This document shows, in pieces, positions 15,709 through 24,080 of a stretch of DNA of 64,000 nt. Position 1 is the stretch's first letter. Every line of letters starts with the position of its first letter. The notes beneath the pieces are model-generated. The model was given only the letters and a program-made list of their open reading frames with translations, was not told where the DNA came from and made no database searches. Both the position numbers and the translations under genes were made by a program. The DNA comes from Kytococcus schroeteri (lineage in GTDB: Bacteria > Actinomycetota > Actinomycetes > Actinomycetales > Dermatophilaceae), in assembly GCF_042433515.1 (NCBI RefSeq), contig NZ_JBHLVH010000001.1, positions 1 through 64,000 on the forward strand, given 5' to 3'.

Positions 15709-16821
15709 ATGAGCGACCCCACCGACCAGGCCACCTTCACCACCGACCAGGTGCGTCTCCGCGACGCCCTCGACGCGCTGCCGGCCTACAAGCCCGGCAA
15801 GCCCGCCCCCGCGGTGGAGGGCCTCACGAGCTACAAGATCAGCTCCAACGAGAACCCCTACCCGCCGCTGCCGTCGGTGGCCCGGGCCGTGGCCGACGCC
15901 GCCCAGAGCTTCCACCGCTACCCGGACATGGGCGCCACCCGCCTGCTGGAGGCCATCGCCGACAACTGCGGCACCCAGCCGGAGAACGTGGCCGTGGGCA
16001 CGGGCTCGGTGGGCCTGCTCCAGCAGCTCGTGCAGATCACCTGCGAGCCCGGCGACGAGGTGGTCTACGCCTGGCGCTCGTTCGAGGCCTACCCCATCGT
16101 CATCGGCCTGGCCGGCGCGAGGAGCGTGCAGGTGCCGCTGGACGCCGAGGCCCGCCATGACCTGCCCGCGATGGCGGAGGCGGTCACCGAGCGCACCCGC
16201 CTGGTGATCGTCTGCACGCCCAACAACCCCACCGGCCCCACGGTCCGCACCGGCGAGCTCGAGGAGTTCCTCGCCGCCGTGCCCAAGGACGTGTTGGTGG
16301 TCATCGACGAGGCCTACCTGGAGTTCACCGACGCCGAGGACGTGCCGGACGCCCTGGCCGTGCAGCGCGCCCACCCCAACGTGGTGGTGCTGCGCACCTT
16401 CTCCAAGGCCTACGGCCTGGCGGGCCTGCGCGTGGGCTACGCCATCGCCAGCCCCCGCGTGGCCGAGGCGCTGCGCAAGGCCGCCGTGCCCTTCGGTGTG
16501 AGCCAGCTGGCGCAGGACGCCGTGGTGGCCAGCTATGCCGCCATGGACGAGCTCGACGAGCGCGTGGCACATCTCAAGGACCAGCGCCGCGTGGTGGTGG
16601 ACGGCCTGCGCGAGCAGGGCTGGGAGATCCCCGACGCACAGGGCAATTTCGTGTGGCTGCCGCTGGGTGAGCAGACCGTGGACTTCGCCGAGGCCGCCGC
16701 CGCGCAGGGCCTCGTGGTGCGCCCCTTCGCCGGCGAGGGCGTGCGCGTCACCATCGGCGAGGACGAGGCGAACGCGCGCTTCCTGGAGGTCGCCCGCGCC
16801 TTCCGCGAGCGGAACGCCTGA
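15709..16821 (+). CDS. hisC: histidinol-phosphate/aromatic aminotransferase
   Basis: The 370-residue fold-type I aminotransferase has YKISSNENPYPPLPSV at its start, the CTPNNPTGP substrate loop, VIDEAYLEF for the PLP aspartate, and TFSKAYGLAGLRVGY with the Schiff-base lysine. It could act in histidine synthesis or as the aromatic aminotransferase Pat. Its place alone, before the 2-oxoacid dehydrogenase operon and away from his genes, fits Pat/HisC2. A TAGATT hexamer at 15696-15701 lies seven bases before ATG 15709, which suggests a leaderless transcript. Confidence 0.9.
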   Translation: MSDPTDQATFTTDQVRLRDALDALPAYKPGKPAPAVEGLTSYKISSNENPYPPLPSVARAVADAAQSFHRYPDMGATRLLEAIADNCGTQPENVAVGTGSVGLLQQLVQITCEPGDEVVYAWRSFEAYPIVIGLAGARSVQVPLDAEARHDLPAMAEAVTERTRLVIVCTPNNPTGPTVRTGELEEFLAAVPKDVLVVIDEAYLEFTDAEDVPDALAVQRAHPNVVVLRTFSKAYGLAGLRVGYAIASPRVAEALRKAAVPFGVSQLAQDAVVASYAAMDELDERVAHLKDQRRVVVDGLREQGWEIPDAQGNFVWLPLGEQTVDFAEAAAAQGLVVRPFAGEGVRVTIGEDEANARFLEVARAFRERNA

Positions 16822-16830
16822 GCGCGTCAC

Positions 16831-16874
16831 GGCCGGGGCCGTCGGGTCCCCACCCGGGTCCGACGGCCCCGGCC
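16831..16874 (+). terminator. hairpin after hisC
   Basis: GGCCGGGGCCGTCGG (16831-16845) is exactly complementary to 16860-16874. It lies just after the hisC stop and before the E1-alpha leader, so it separates the two transcription units. Confidence 0.7.
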
Positions 16875-16973
16875 CCCGTAGTAGCGTGACCTGAGCCACA
16901 AGCCCGCCCGTTCGATCCCACGGGTGAGGCGGTGCGCGCCGTGACGGCGCCCAGTACCGAACGAGGAGACATC

Positions 16974-18224
16974 GTGAGCGACCAGAACGCCCCGATCCCG
17001 GAGGACGCCCTCCAGGACAGCGCGGCACGGGCCCCCGAGGGTGCCGCCCCGGCCGCACAGTCACCGGAGGCGCGTGCCGCCGCCGAGACCGCCGGGACCC
17101 CGGTGGACATCACCGACGGCGGCCCGGAGATGGTGCAGTTCCTGACCGCCGAGGGGGAGCGCGTCGAGACCGAGTTGAACGCGCCGTACGCCCACTACCT
17201 GCAGGGCGTGGACGACGAGTTCCTCAAGGCGCTCTACCGCGACATGGTGCTGGTGCGCCGCGTGGACGCCGAGGGCTTCGCGCTGCAGCGCCAGGGCGAG
17301 CTGGGCCTGTGGCCGAGCCTGCTGGGCCAGGAGGCCGCGCAGGTGGGTCTGGGCCGTGCGCTCAAGCCGCAGGACTACGTCTTCCCGGGCTACCGCGAGC
17401 ACGGCCTGGCCTGGACCAAGGGCGTCCCGCCGGAGAACCTGCTGGGCATGTTCCGCGGCGTCAACCACGGTGGCTGGGACTCCAAGGAGAACAACTTCCA
17501 CCTGTACACCATCGTCATCGGCAACCAGATGCTGCACGCCACCGGCTACGCCCGCGGCGTGCAGCTGGACGGCGCCTGGGCCACCGGCGACGACACCGTG
17601 GACACCGCCGTGGTGGCCTGCACCGGTGACGGCGGCACCTCGCAGGGTGACTACAACGAGGCCATGGTCTTCGCGGCCGTCGCCAAGTCGCCGTGCGTGT
17701 TCTTCGTGCAGAACAACCAGTGGGCCATCTCCGAGCCCACGCACCGCAACTTCGTCATCGAGCCCTTCAAGCGCGCCGCCGGCTTCGGCTTCCCGGGCGT
17801 GCGCGTGGACGGCAACGACGTCCTGGCCTCGATGGCGGTGGGCGCCTGGGCGCTCGACCACGCCCGTTCCGGCAAGGGCCCGGTGCTGGTGGAGGCGTTC
17901 ACCTACCGCATGGGTGCGCACACCACGTCGGACGACCCCACCAAGTACCGCGACGACGCGCACGTGCAGGCGTGGAAGGCCAAGGACCCCATCGACCGCC
18001 TGAAGAAGCACATGGTGGCCCGCGGGGTCGGGGACGACGAGTACTTCGCCGCAGTGGACGCCGAGGCCGACGAGCTGGCCGCGCGCGTGCGCAAGGCTTG
18101 CCAGACCATGCCGGACCCCGAGCTGGCCACCATGTTCGACCACACCTACTCCGGCGAGCACGCCCCGCTGACCGACGAGGGTCGGGCGTTCGTCGAGTAC
18201 CACGCCGGCTTCGAAGGGAACTGA
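16974..18224 (+). CDS. pdhA: 2-oxoacid dehydrogenase E1 component, alpha subunit
   Basis: The 416-residue ThDP-binding subunit decarboxylates pyruvate or a branched 2-oxoacid. The ThDP/Mg motif is ACTGDGGTSQGDYNEAMVFA...NNQW, and the RMGAHTTSDDP phosphorylation-loop region is typical of E1-alpha. GTG 16974 follows GAGGAG in CGAACGAGGAGACATC. The first 60 residues form an Ala/Pro-rich extension. E1-beta starts 6 bp after its stop, and E2 follows, so the three form an operon. Pyruvate or branched-chain specificity cannot be told from sequence alone; the symbol is tentative. Confidence 0.9.
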   Translation: MSDQNAPIPEDALQDSAARAPEGAAPAAQSPEARAAAETAGTPVDITDGGPEMVQFLTAEGERVETELNAPYAHYLQGVDDEFLKALYRDMVLVRRVDAEGFALQRQGELGLWPSLLGQEAAQVGLGRALKPQDYVFPGYREHGLAWTKGVPPENLLGMFRGVNHGGWDSKENNFHLYTIVIGNQMLHATGYARGVQLDGAWATGDDTVDTAVVACTGDGGTSQGDYNEAMVFAAVAKSPCVFFVQNNQWAISEPTHRNFVIEPFKRAAGFGFPGVRVDGNDVLASMAVGAWALDHARSGKGPVLVEAFTYRMGAHTTSDDPTKYRDDAHVQAWKAKDPIDRLKKHMVARGVGDDEYFAAVDAEADELAARVRKACQTMPDPELATMFDHTYSGEHAPLTDEGRAFVEYHAGFEGN

Positions 18225-18229
18225 GCACC

Positions 18230-19219
18230 ATGAGCGCCAAGAAGATGACGCTGGCGAAGGCACTCAACGCCGGCATGCGCAAGGCCATGCAGGACGACCC
18301 CAAGGTGGTCATGCTCGGCGAGGACATCGGCCGCCTGGGTGGCGTGTTCCGCATCACCGAGGGCCTGGTGGACGAGTTCGGCGAGGAGCGGGTCATCGAC
18401 ACCCCGCTGGCCGAGTCCGGCATCGTCGGGTCCGCCGTGGGCCTGGCCCTGCGCGGCTACCGCCCGGTGGTGGAGATCCAGTTCGACGGCTTCGTTTACC
18501 CGGCCTTCGACCACATCGTCAGCCAGGTGTCCAAGATGCACGCCCGCTCGCTGGGCCACCTGAAGATGCCGATCGTCATCCGCATCCCGTTCGGCGGCGG
18601 CATCGGTGCCGTGGAGCACCACAGCGAGTCCAACGAGGCCTACTTCGCGCACACCGCGGGCCTCAAGGTGGTCTGTGCGGCCACTCCGGAGGACGGTTAC
18701 TGGATGATGCAGCAGGCCATCAAGTCCGACGACCCGGTGGTCTTCTACGAGCCCAAGCGCCGCTACCACGAGAAGGGCGAGGTCGACTTCGCCACCGATG
18801 GCGAGGCCGCGCTGCCGCTGCACGCCTCGCAGGTGGTGCGCCCGGGCACGGACGTCACCGTGGTGACCTATGGCCCCATGGTGAAGACCTGCATGCAGGC
18901 CGCCGCCGCGGCCGAGCAGGAGGGCCGCTCGCTCGAGGTCATCAACCTGCGCACGCTCAACCCGCTGGACCTCGGCCCGGTGCTGGAGTCCGTGCGCAAG
19001 ACCGGTCGCGTGGTGGTGGTGCACGAGGCGCCCACCTTCCTGGGCATGGGCTCGGAGATCGCCGCGCAGATCACGGAGAAGTGCTTCTACGAGCTGGAGG
19101 CGCCGGTGGCGCGCTGCGGTGGGTACAACATCCCCTACCCGCCCAGCCGCTACGAGGAGGAGTACCTCCCCAACCTGGACCGCATCCTGTTCCACGTCGA
19201 CGAGGTCCTGGCGCACTGA
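18230..19219 (+). CDS. pdhB: 2-oxoacid dehydrogenase E1 component, beta subunit
   Basis: The 329-residue protein matches transketolase-type E1-beta subunits throughout: VVMLGEDIGRLGGVFRIT, DTPLAESGIVGSAVGLAL with the catalytic Glu, the RIPFGGGIGAVEHHSES loop, and the VVVVHEAPTFLGMGSEIAAQI C-terminal domain. It pairs with the alpha subunit to form the alpha2beta2 E1. Spacing of 6 bp to pdhA and 22 bp to the E2 gene supports co-transcription. Confidence 0.93.
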   Translation: MSAKKMTLAKALNAGMRKAMQDDPKVVMLGEDIGRLGGVFRITEGLVDEFGEERVIDTPLAESGIVGSAVGLALRGYRPVVEIQFDGFVYPAFDHIVSQVSKMHARSLGHLKMPIVIRIPFGGGIGAVEHHSESNEAYFAHTAGLKVVCAATPEDGYWMMQQAIKSDDPVVFYEPKRRYHEKGEVDFATDGEAALPLHASQVVRPGTDVTVVTYGPMVKTCMQAAAAAEQEGRSLEVINLRTLNPLDLGPVLESVRKTGRVVVVHEAPTFLGMGSEIAAQITEKCFYELEAPVARCGGYNIPYPPSRYEEEYLPNLDRILFHVDEVLAH

Positions 19220-19241
19220 CGCGCCGGAGGGAGCAACGCAC

Positions 19242-21101
19242 ATGACCATTCAGCACTACGTGCTTCCGGACCCCGGTGAGGGTCTGACCGAGGCCGAGAT
19301 CGTCTCCTGGAAGGTGAAGGTCGGCGACCAGGTCAAGGTCAACGACGTCGTCGTCGAGGTGGAGACCGCCAAGTCGCTGGTGGAGCTGCCCGTGCCGTTC
19401 GCCGGCACCGTGGTGGAGCTGCTGGCCCAGGAGGGTGACGAGGTGGAGGTCGGCGCGCCGATCATCGCCATCGAGGACGGTGAGGGCGGTGAGGGCGGTG
19501 GGTCCGCCGCGCCGGCCGGTGGTGCCTCGTCCATGGGTGCCGCCGATGCCGGTGGGGCGCCCGCCGTTGCCGAGGCGCCCGCACCGTCGGCCCCGGCCGC
19601 CGGCGGTGCCGCCTCCGGTGGGGGCGTGGAGCACTACGTGCTCCCGGACCCCGGCGAGGGCCTGACGGAGGCCGAGATCGTCTCCTGGAAGGTGAAGGTC
19701 GGCGACCAGGTCAAGGTCAACGACGTCGTCGTGGAGGTGGAGACCGCCAAGTCGCTGGTGGAGCTGCCGATCCCGTTCGCCGGCACGGTCGAGGCGATCC
19801 TGGCCGAGGAGGGCCAGGAGGTCCCGGTGGGTGAGGCGATCATCGCCATCCGCACCGGTGCCGGTGCGCCCGCCGCCGCGGCCCCGGCCGACCCGGGTGC
19901 CGGCGCCGCCGAGGCCCCCGCGGGCGAGGGCGACGGCGAGGAGCGCGTGGCCAACCTGGTGGGCTACGGCGCGGTGGCCGGTGCCACCTCGCGCCGCCGC
20001 CGCAAGGGTGGCGCCCCGGCGCCGTCCGGTGAGCGCATGCCCGAGGTGCCCGGCGAGGGCGCCTACGGCCAGCGTCAGGTGGCCGAGCCGACGCAGGCCT
20101 CGGCCCGCACGGCCCAGCCGGTGCACGAGTCCGTGGGACACGCGGCCTCCGGCGGTTCGCGCCCCAAGGCCAAGCCGCCGGTGCGCAAGTTCGCCAAGGA
20201 CAACGGCATCGACCTGCGGACCGTGACGCCCACCGGGCCGAACGGCGTCATCACGCGCCAGGACGTGGAGCAGGCGCTGGCCGGTGGCGGTCAGGGCGGG
20301 GCCCAGGCGGCTCCGGCCGCTGCGGCCGCCCCCGCGGCTGCCCAGGCCCCCGAGGCCGCCGCGGCTGCCGCCCCGGTCGCCGCCGGCGAGCGGGAGACCC
20401 GCACCCCGGTCAAGGGCGTGCGCAAGATGACCGCGCAGGCCATGGTGAACAGCGCCTTCACCGCCCCGCACGTCACGGAGTTCATCACCGTGGACGTCAG
20501 CGCCATGATGGAGATGGTCGAGAAGCTCAAGGGCGACCGCGCGTTCAAGGACGTCAAGGTCACCCCGCTGCTGCTCGTGGCCAAGGCCGTGGTGCTGGCT
20601 GCCCGGCGCAACCCGGAGATCAACGCCAAGTGGGACGAGGCCAACCAGGAGATCGTGCAGTACCACGACGTGAACCTGGGCATCGCCGCGGCGACCCCGC
20701 GTGGCCTCATCGTGCCCAACATCAAGGGTGCGCAGGAGAAGTCGCTGGTGGAGCTCGGCGGCGCGCTGGGCGACCTGGTGTCCACGGCGCGTGCCGGGAA
20801 GACGTCCCCGGCCGACATGTCCGGCGGCACCATCACCATCACCAACGTGGGTGTCTTCGGGGTGGACTCGGGCACGCCGATCCTCAACTCCGGCGAGGCG
20901 GCCATCCTGTGCTTCGGCGCGGTGAACCGTCGCCCGTGGGTGGTCACCGACCGCGACGGCAACGAGACCATCGAGCCGCGCTGGGTGACCGAGCTGGCGC
21001 TGAGCTTCGACCACCGCCTCGTGGACGGTGACCTGGGCTCGCGCTACCTGGCCGACGTGGCCGCGCTGCTGCAGGACCCGGGCACGGCGTTCACCTGGTG
21101 A
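19242..21101 (+). CDS. dihydrolipoamide acyltransferase (E2), two lipoyl domains
   Basis: The 619-residue E2 has two lipoyl domains (about residues 1-75 and 128-205), each with the lipoylated lysine in EVETAKSLVELP. An Ala/Gly/Pro linker follows, then the E1/E3-binding domain (VRKFAKDNGIDLRTVTPTGPNGVITRQDV) and a catalytic domain ending LSFDHRLVDGDLGSRYLADV with the His and Asp of HxxxDG. ATG 19242 has GGAGGG upstream. No E3 gene lies in the operon. Lipoylation could come from the lipoate ligase gene at 39.2-40.3 kb. Confidence 0.93.
   Translation: MTIQHYVLPDPGEGLTEAEIVSWKVKVGDQVKVNDVVVEVETAKSLVELPVPFAGTVVELLAQEGDEVEVGAPIIAIEDGEGGEGGGSAAPAGGASSMGAADAGGAPAVAEAPAPSAPAAGGAASGGGVEHYVLPDPGEGLTEAEIVSWKVKVGDQVKVNDVVVEVETAKSLVELPIPFAGTVEAILAEEGQEVPVGEAIIAIRTGAGAPAAAAPADPGAGAAEAPAGEGDGEERVANLVGYGAVAGATSRRRRKGGAPAPSGERMPEVPGEGAYGQRQVAEPTQASARTAQPVHESVGHAASGGSRPKAKPPVRKFAKDNGIDLRTVTPTGPNGVITRQDVEQALAGGGQGGAQAAPAAAAAPAAAQAPEAAAAAAPVAAGERETRTPVKGVRKMTAQAMVNSAFTAPHVTEFITVDVSAMMEMVEKLKGDRAFKDVKVTPLLLVAKAVVLAARRNPEINAKWDEANQEIVQYHDVNLGIAAATPRGLIVPNIKGAQEKSLVELGGALGDLVSTARAGKTSPADMSGGTITITNVGVFGVDSGTPILNSGEAAILCFGAVNRRPWVVTDRDGNETIEPRWVTELALSFDHRLVDGDLGSRYLADVAALLQDPGTAFTW
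19248..19420 (+). repeat. lipoyl-domain repeat, first copy
   Basis: This stretch encodes the first lipoyl domain and is nearly identical at DNA level to 19630-19802, including a run of more than 60 identical bases around the CTGGAAGGTGAAGGTCGGCG stretch. Such sameness within one gene suggests recent duplication or gene conversion. Confidence 0.85.
19630..19802 (+). repeat. lipoyl-domain repeat, second copy
   Basis: Second copy of the lipoyl-domain segment. Differences from the first copy are mostly at third codon positions near the edges of the block. Confidence 0.85.
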
Positions 21102-21236
21102 GGTACCGCCCCCGCACCGGGGTGACGCGATGACGTGAGCGGGCTCGTCCAGAGGGGCGGGCCCGCTCCGTCGTGCCCGGCCCCCGGGCGCCCTCCCACT
21201 CCTACGCCACCCACCCTCGTTGCCCCCCCCGCCCCG

Positions 21237-21321
21237 CCCACCCCCCCCGTTGAGTCGTCGCTTCCGGGGGTGAAACGGGCCAGTCGACCCCGAGGAACGA
21301 CGACTCAACGGGGGGGGTGGG
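21237..21321. repeat. palindromic intergenic element, copy C
   Basis: A 24-bp perfect inverted repeat (21237-21260 with 21298-21321), then a one-base bulge and four more pairs, closes a loop that includes GGGGGTGAAACGGG and GTCGACCCCG. The surrounding 21102-21393 stretch has no gene. The element follows the E2 gene and can end its transcript. Confidence 0.7.
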
Positions 21322-21381
21322 GCTGCGGGTGCGGATGCGGCCGCGGAGGTGGAGGCTGGCGGGGCCCCGTCCTCGGCGGGC

Positions 21382-21387
21382 TAGCCT
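21382..21387 (+). promoter_or_regulatory. -10 hexamer TAGCCT, leaderless start
   Basis: TAGCCT ends six bases before the Nudix ATG at 21394, with no ribosome site between, so transcription should start at or next to the start codon. Confidence 0.45.
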
Positions 21388-21393
21388 GCGGCC

Positions 21394-21933
21394 ATGCGAC
21401 TGGTGGTGGGTGCGGTGATCGTGGACGACCTCGCGCACCCCACCGCCGTGCTCGCGGCCCACCGGGCGGCGGAGCGCGACCTGGCCCCCATCCCCGGTGC
21501 CACCGGCGAGGTGCCGCTGTGGGAGTTCCCCGGCGGCAAGGTCGATGCGGGGGAGGCGCCCGGGCAGGCCCTGCGCCGCGAGCTGGCCGAGGAGCTCGGC
21601 ATCGAGGTGCGCCTGGGCGACGAGCTGGTGCCCCCGGCGGGCGGGGCCTGGCCCATCAACGACCGGCTCGAGCTGCGCCTGTTCCTCGCGGTCGTCACCG
21701 GCGTGGCCGGCGCCGGCCCCGAGGGGGTGGGCGATCTGCCGCGCGACGCGGCCGGGCGTGTGGTGCCGGACCCCGCATCGGCGCCGGATCCCTCCCACGA
21801 CGCGGTGCGTTGGCTGGCCTGGCGCGAGGTGGCCGCCCACCCGTGGCTGCCCACCAACGTGGCGCCCGCCCGGCTCCTCGCGCAGCGATGGGGCGACGCC
21901 TCCCCGGGCCACGCGCGACGGGGGACCGGGTGA
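21394..21933 (+). CDS. Nudix hydrolase (MutT-like)
   Basis: The 179-residue protein has a full Nudix box, GGKVDAGEAPGQALRRELAEELGI, with all conserved Gly, Glu and Arg positions, preceded by WEFPGGK as in MutT. It probably clears oxidised or non-canonical nucleoside triphosphates. The stop overlaps the following MFS start by four bases (GTGA), which implies coupled translation, though a functional link is not obvious. Confidence 0.88.
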   Translation: MRLVVGAVIVDDLAHPTAVLAAHRAAERDLAPIPGATGEVPLWEFPGGKVDAGEAPGQALRRELAEELGIEVRLGDELVPPAGGAWPINDRLELRLFLAVVTGVAGAGPEGVGDLPRDAAGRVVPDPASAPDPSHDAVRWLAWREVAAHPWLPTNVAPARLLAQRWGDASPGHARRGTG

Positions 21934-23135
21934 GGACACGCTGGGACACCCCGGTCACCGACGGAGGCCCCACCCTCGGGCAGCTCGCGGTCTCGGCCTA
22001 CGGGCCGATGGTGCTCTGGTCGGTGGCGTTCGCCGCCGTGCAGCCGGTGATCCCCCTCATCGCGCTGCGGCTGGGTGCGCCGGCCGGACAGGCGGCGCTG
22101 GTGGTCTCCGTGCAGGGGGTCGCGGCCATGTTGGTGGGCATCCCCGCCGGCCTGGCGACCGAACGGGTCGGTGAGCGGCGTGCCATGACGGCGGCCGCAG
22201 GGCTGGCGGTGGTGTCGCTGGCGGTGGTGCTGACCACGTCATCGCTGGTGCTCCTGACCCTGGGCGTCGCCCTCCTGGGGGTCTCCAGCAGCGTGTTCAT
22301 GCTGGCGCGGCAGAGCTACCTCACCTCGGCGTTCCCGCGGCAGATGCTGGCCCGGGCCATGTCCACGCTGGGAGGCATGGCCCGCATCGGGTTCTTCGTC
22401 GGCCCGGTGCTGGGCGCCGGGACCATCTGGGCCGTGGGCATCCGCGGGCCGGTGGGGCTGTCTCTGGTGCTGGTGCTGGCCCTGGTGGGGCTCACCCTGC
22501 GCCTGCCGGCCCTGCCGGGGGAGTCCCACTGCAGCGACACCCGACCCCCACCGCTGCGGGGTGTGGTGCGGGCGCACTGGAGGCTCTTCGCCACCCTCGG
22601 GTTCGGGGTGGTGCTGTGCGCTGCGGCCCGGAGCTCGCGGACGGTGGTGATGCCGTTGTGGGGGCACCACATCGGGGTGGATGACTCGGTCATCGCGCTG
22701 GTGGTGGGCCTGGCCGGCCTGCTGGAGACGCTGGTGTTCTACCCGGCCGGTGTGCTCATGGACCGGGTCTCCCGGCGGGCCAACGCCATCCCGTCCATGG
22801 CGATCCTGGGCCTGGGCATCGCACTGGTGGCATTCGCTGACTCGGCGGCGCCCCTGGCCCTGGCCGCGGTCGTCATCGGCCTGGGCAACGGGTTGGGGTC
22901 CGGCATCGTCATGACCCTGTCGGGCGACGTGGCACCGCGGGTGGGTAGGCCGTCCTTCCTCGCGGTGTTTCGCACCCTGGCCGATGCGGGGGCGGCCACC
23001 GGTCCGGTGGTCCTGTCGGGGGTCACGGCGGTGGCGGGTCTGACGACCGCGGTGCTCACGGCCGCCGGGTTCGGGTTCGGCGCCTCGGCGGCGTTCGCCC
23101 GGTGGGTGCCGCGGGAGCACCGCGCCGAGGGCTGA
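21930..23135 (+). CDS. MFS transporter
   Basis: The 401-residue protein has about twelve transmembrane helices; TERVGERRAMTAAAG and MDRVSRRANAIPSMA occupy the loop-2/3 and 8/9 motif positions. It resembles the MFS at 8726 (shared GNGLGSGIVMTLSGDVAPRVGRPSF-like C-terminal region). Translation starts at GTG overlapping the Nudix stop. Its last 80 bp overlap, antisense, the end of the convergent CPBP gene. Substrate unknown. Confidence 0.85.
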   Translation: MRTRWDTPVTDGGPTLGQLAVSAYGPMVLWSVAFAAVQPVIPLIALRLGAPAGQAALVVSVQGVAAMLVGIPAGLATERVGERRAMTAAAGLAVVSLAVVLTTSSLVLLTLGVALLGVSSSVFMLARQSYLTSAFPRQMLARAMSTLGGMARIGFFVGPVLGAGTIWAVGIRGPVGLSLVLVLALVGLTLRLPALPGESHCSDTRPPPLRGVVRAHWRLFATLGFGVVLCAAARSSRTVVMPLWGHHIGVDDSVIALVVGLAGLLETLVFYPAGVLMDRVSRRANAIPSMAILGLGIALVAFADSAAPLALAAVVIGLGNGLGSGIVMTLSGDVAPRVGRPSFLAVFRTLADAGAATGPVVLSGVTAVAGLTTAVLTAAGFGFGASAAFARWVPREHRAEG

Positions 23136-24012
23136 GTCGGGCGGTGGCGCCGCCCCGGCGCTCGGTACTGCTGGTGCTGCGGGTGCGCTCCGTGTGTCCG
23201 AGGCGGCCGTGGGTCCCCAAGGCGACGAACAGCGCCAGCACCCCCAGGCCCAGAGCGGCCGGCCAGGTGCTCTCGACCTCCCGACCGGTGAGCGTGCCCG
23301 CCACCAGGAGCGCCCAGTTGAGGGCGTTGTGCCCCAGTACCGCCAGCAGGAGGGAGCCTCCGGAGCCGTCGTGCACCCAGCACAGCACCACTGACAGGCT
23401 CACCACCAGCAGCAGGTAGGCCAGGAGCTGGCTGGGCTCGTGTCGGGCGGTGTCCCACTCGGTGGTGAGGAAGAGCGGGGCGTGCCACAGGCAGTGGATG
23501 ACGCCCAGCACCAGCGCACTCGGTAGAGGGGCGAGCCGTGACTGGAGGCGGGGGAGGGCCACGCCCCGCCAGCCGATCTCCTCCTGCAGCGGTCCGCCCA
23601 TCAGGTAGACCACGAAGCTGCTGGCCAGCAGCGTGAGCGTGGCGGCCGTTCCGCCGGGGGCCTGGAGGCCGTCCGCGGGGGTGAGGAAATAGCCCACGGC
23701 CGTGGCCACCGGGATCGCCGCGAGCGCCACCAGGTACCAGCCGGGGTGCGCGCGCCACTGGAGAAGTCGCCCGAGGAGGCGACCCACGGCGGACCGTCCC
23801 TCGGCCGCCCAGGTCACCAGCAGCGCGGCCGCGAAGGGCCCGGCGAACATGCCCAGCTGGTTGATGCCGGCGACCTGACTCAGCGTGGGCTGCCATGGCA
23901 GGACGTCCAGGCCACTGGCCGACAGCCACCAAGGGCTCCAGATCAGCCACGAGCTGAGGTAGGCCAGCGCGACGAAGGAGACCAGTGGGTGACGGCGGAC
24001 GAACGTGGCCAT
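23056..24012 (-). CDS. CPBP-family intramembrane protease
   Basis: The 318-residue membrane protein has the CPBP/Abi motif 1, PLQEEIGWRGVALPRLQ, and motif 2, VLGVIHCLWHAPLF, which supply the Glu and His residues of glutamic-type intramembrane proteases. Later hydrophobic VLGHNALNWALLV fits motif 3. The C-terminal tail of about 35 residues is Arg/Pro/Thr-rich and is encoded in the part that overlaps the convergent MFS gene. Role unknown; relatives act in protein maturation or bacteriocin immunity. Confidence 0.85.
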   Translation of the reverse strand: MATFVRRHPLVSFVALAYLSSWLIWSPWWLSASGLDVLPWQPTLSQVAGINQLGMFAGPFAAALLVTWAAEGRSAVGRLLGRLLQWRAHPGWYLVALAAIPVATAVGYFLTPADGLQAPGGTAATLTLLASSFVVYLMGGPLQEEIGWRGVALPRLQSRLAPLPSALVLGVIHCLWHAPLFLTTEWDTARHEPSQLLAYLLLVVSLSVVLCWVHDGSGGSLLLAVLGHNALNWALLVAGTLTGREVESTWPAALGLGVLALFVALGTHGRLGHTERTRSTSSTERRGGATARLSPRRGAPAAPTGRTPPRRRTRTRRP

Positions 24013-24080
24013 GGGCGTCCTCGGGTGTCGGGGACCGGGTGGTACCTCCAGCATCGCACCTGCCCCGCACCCGGCCGCGG

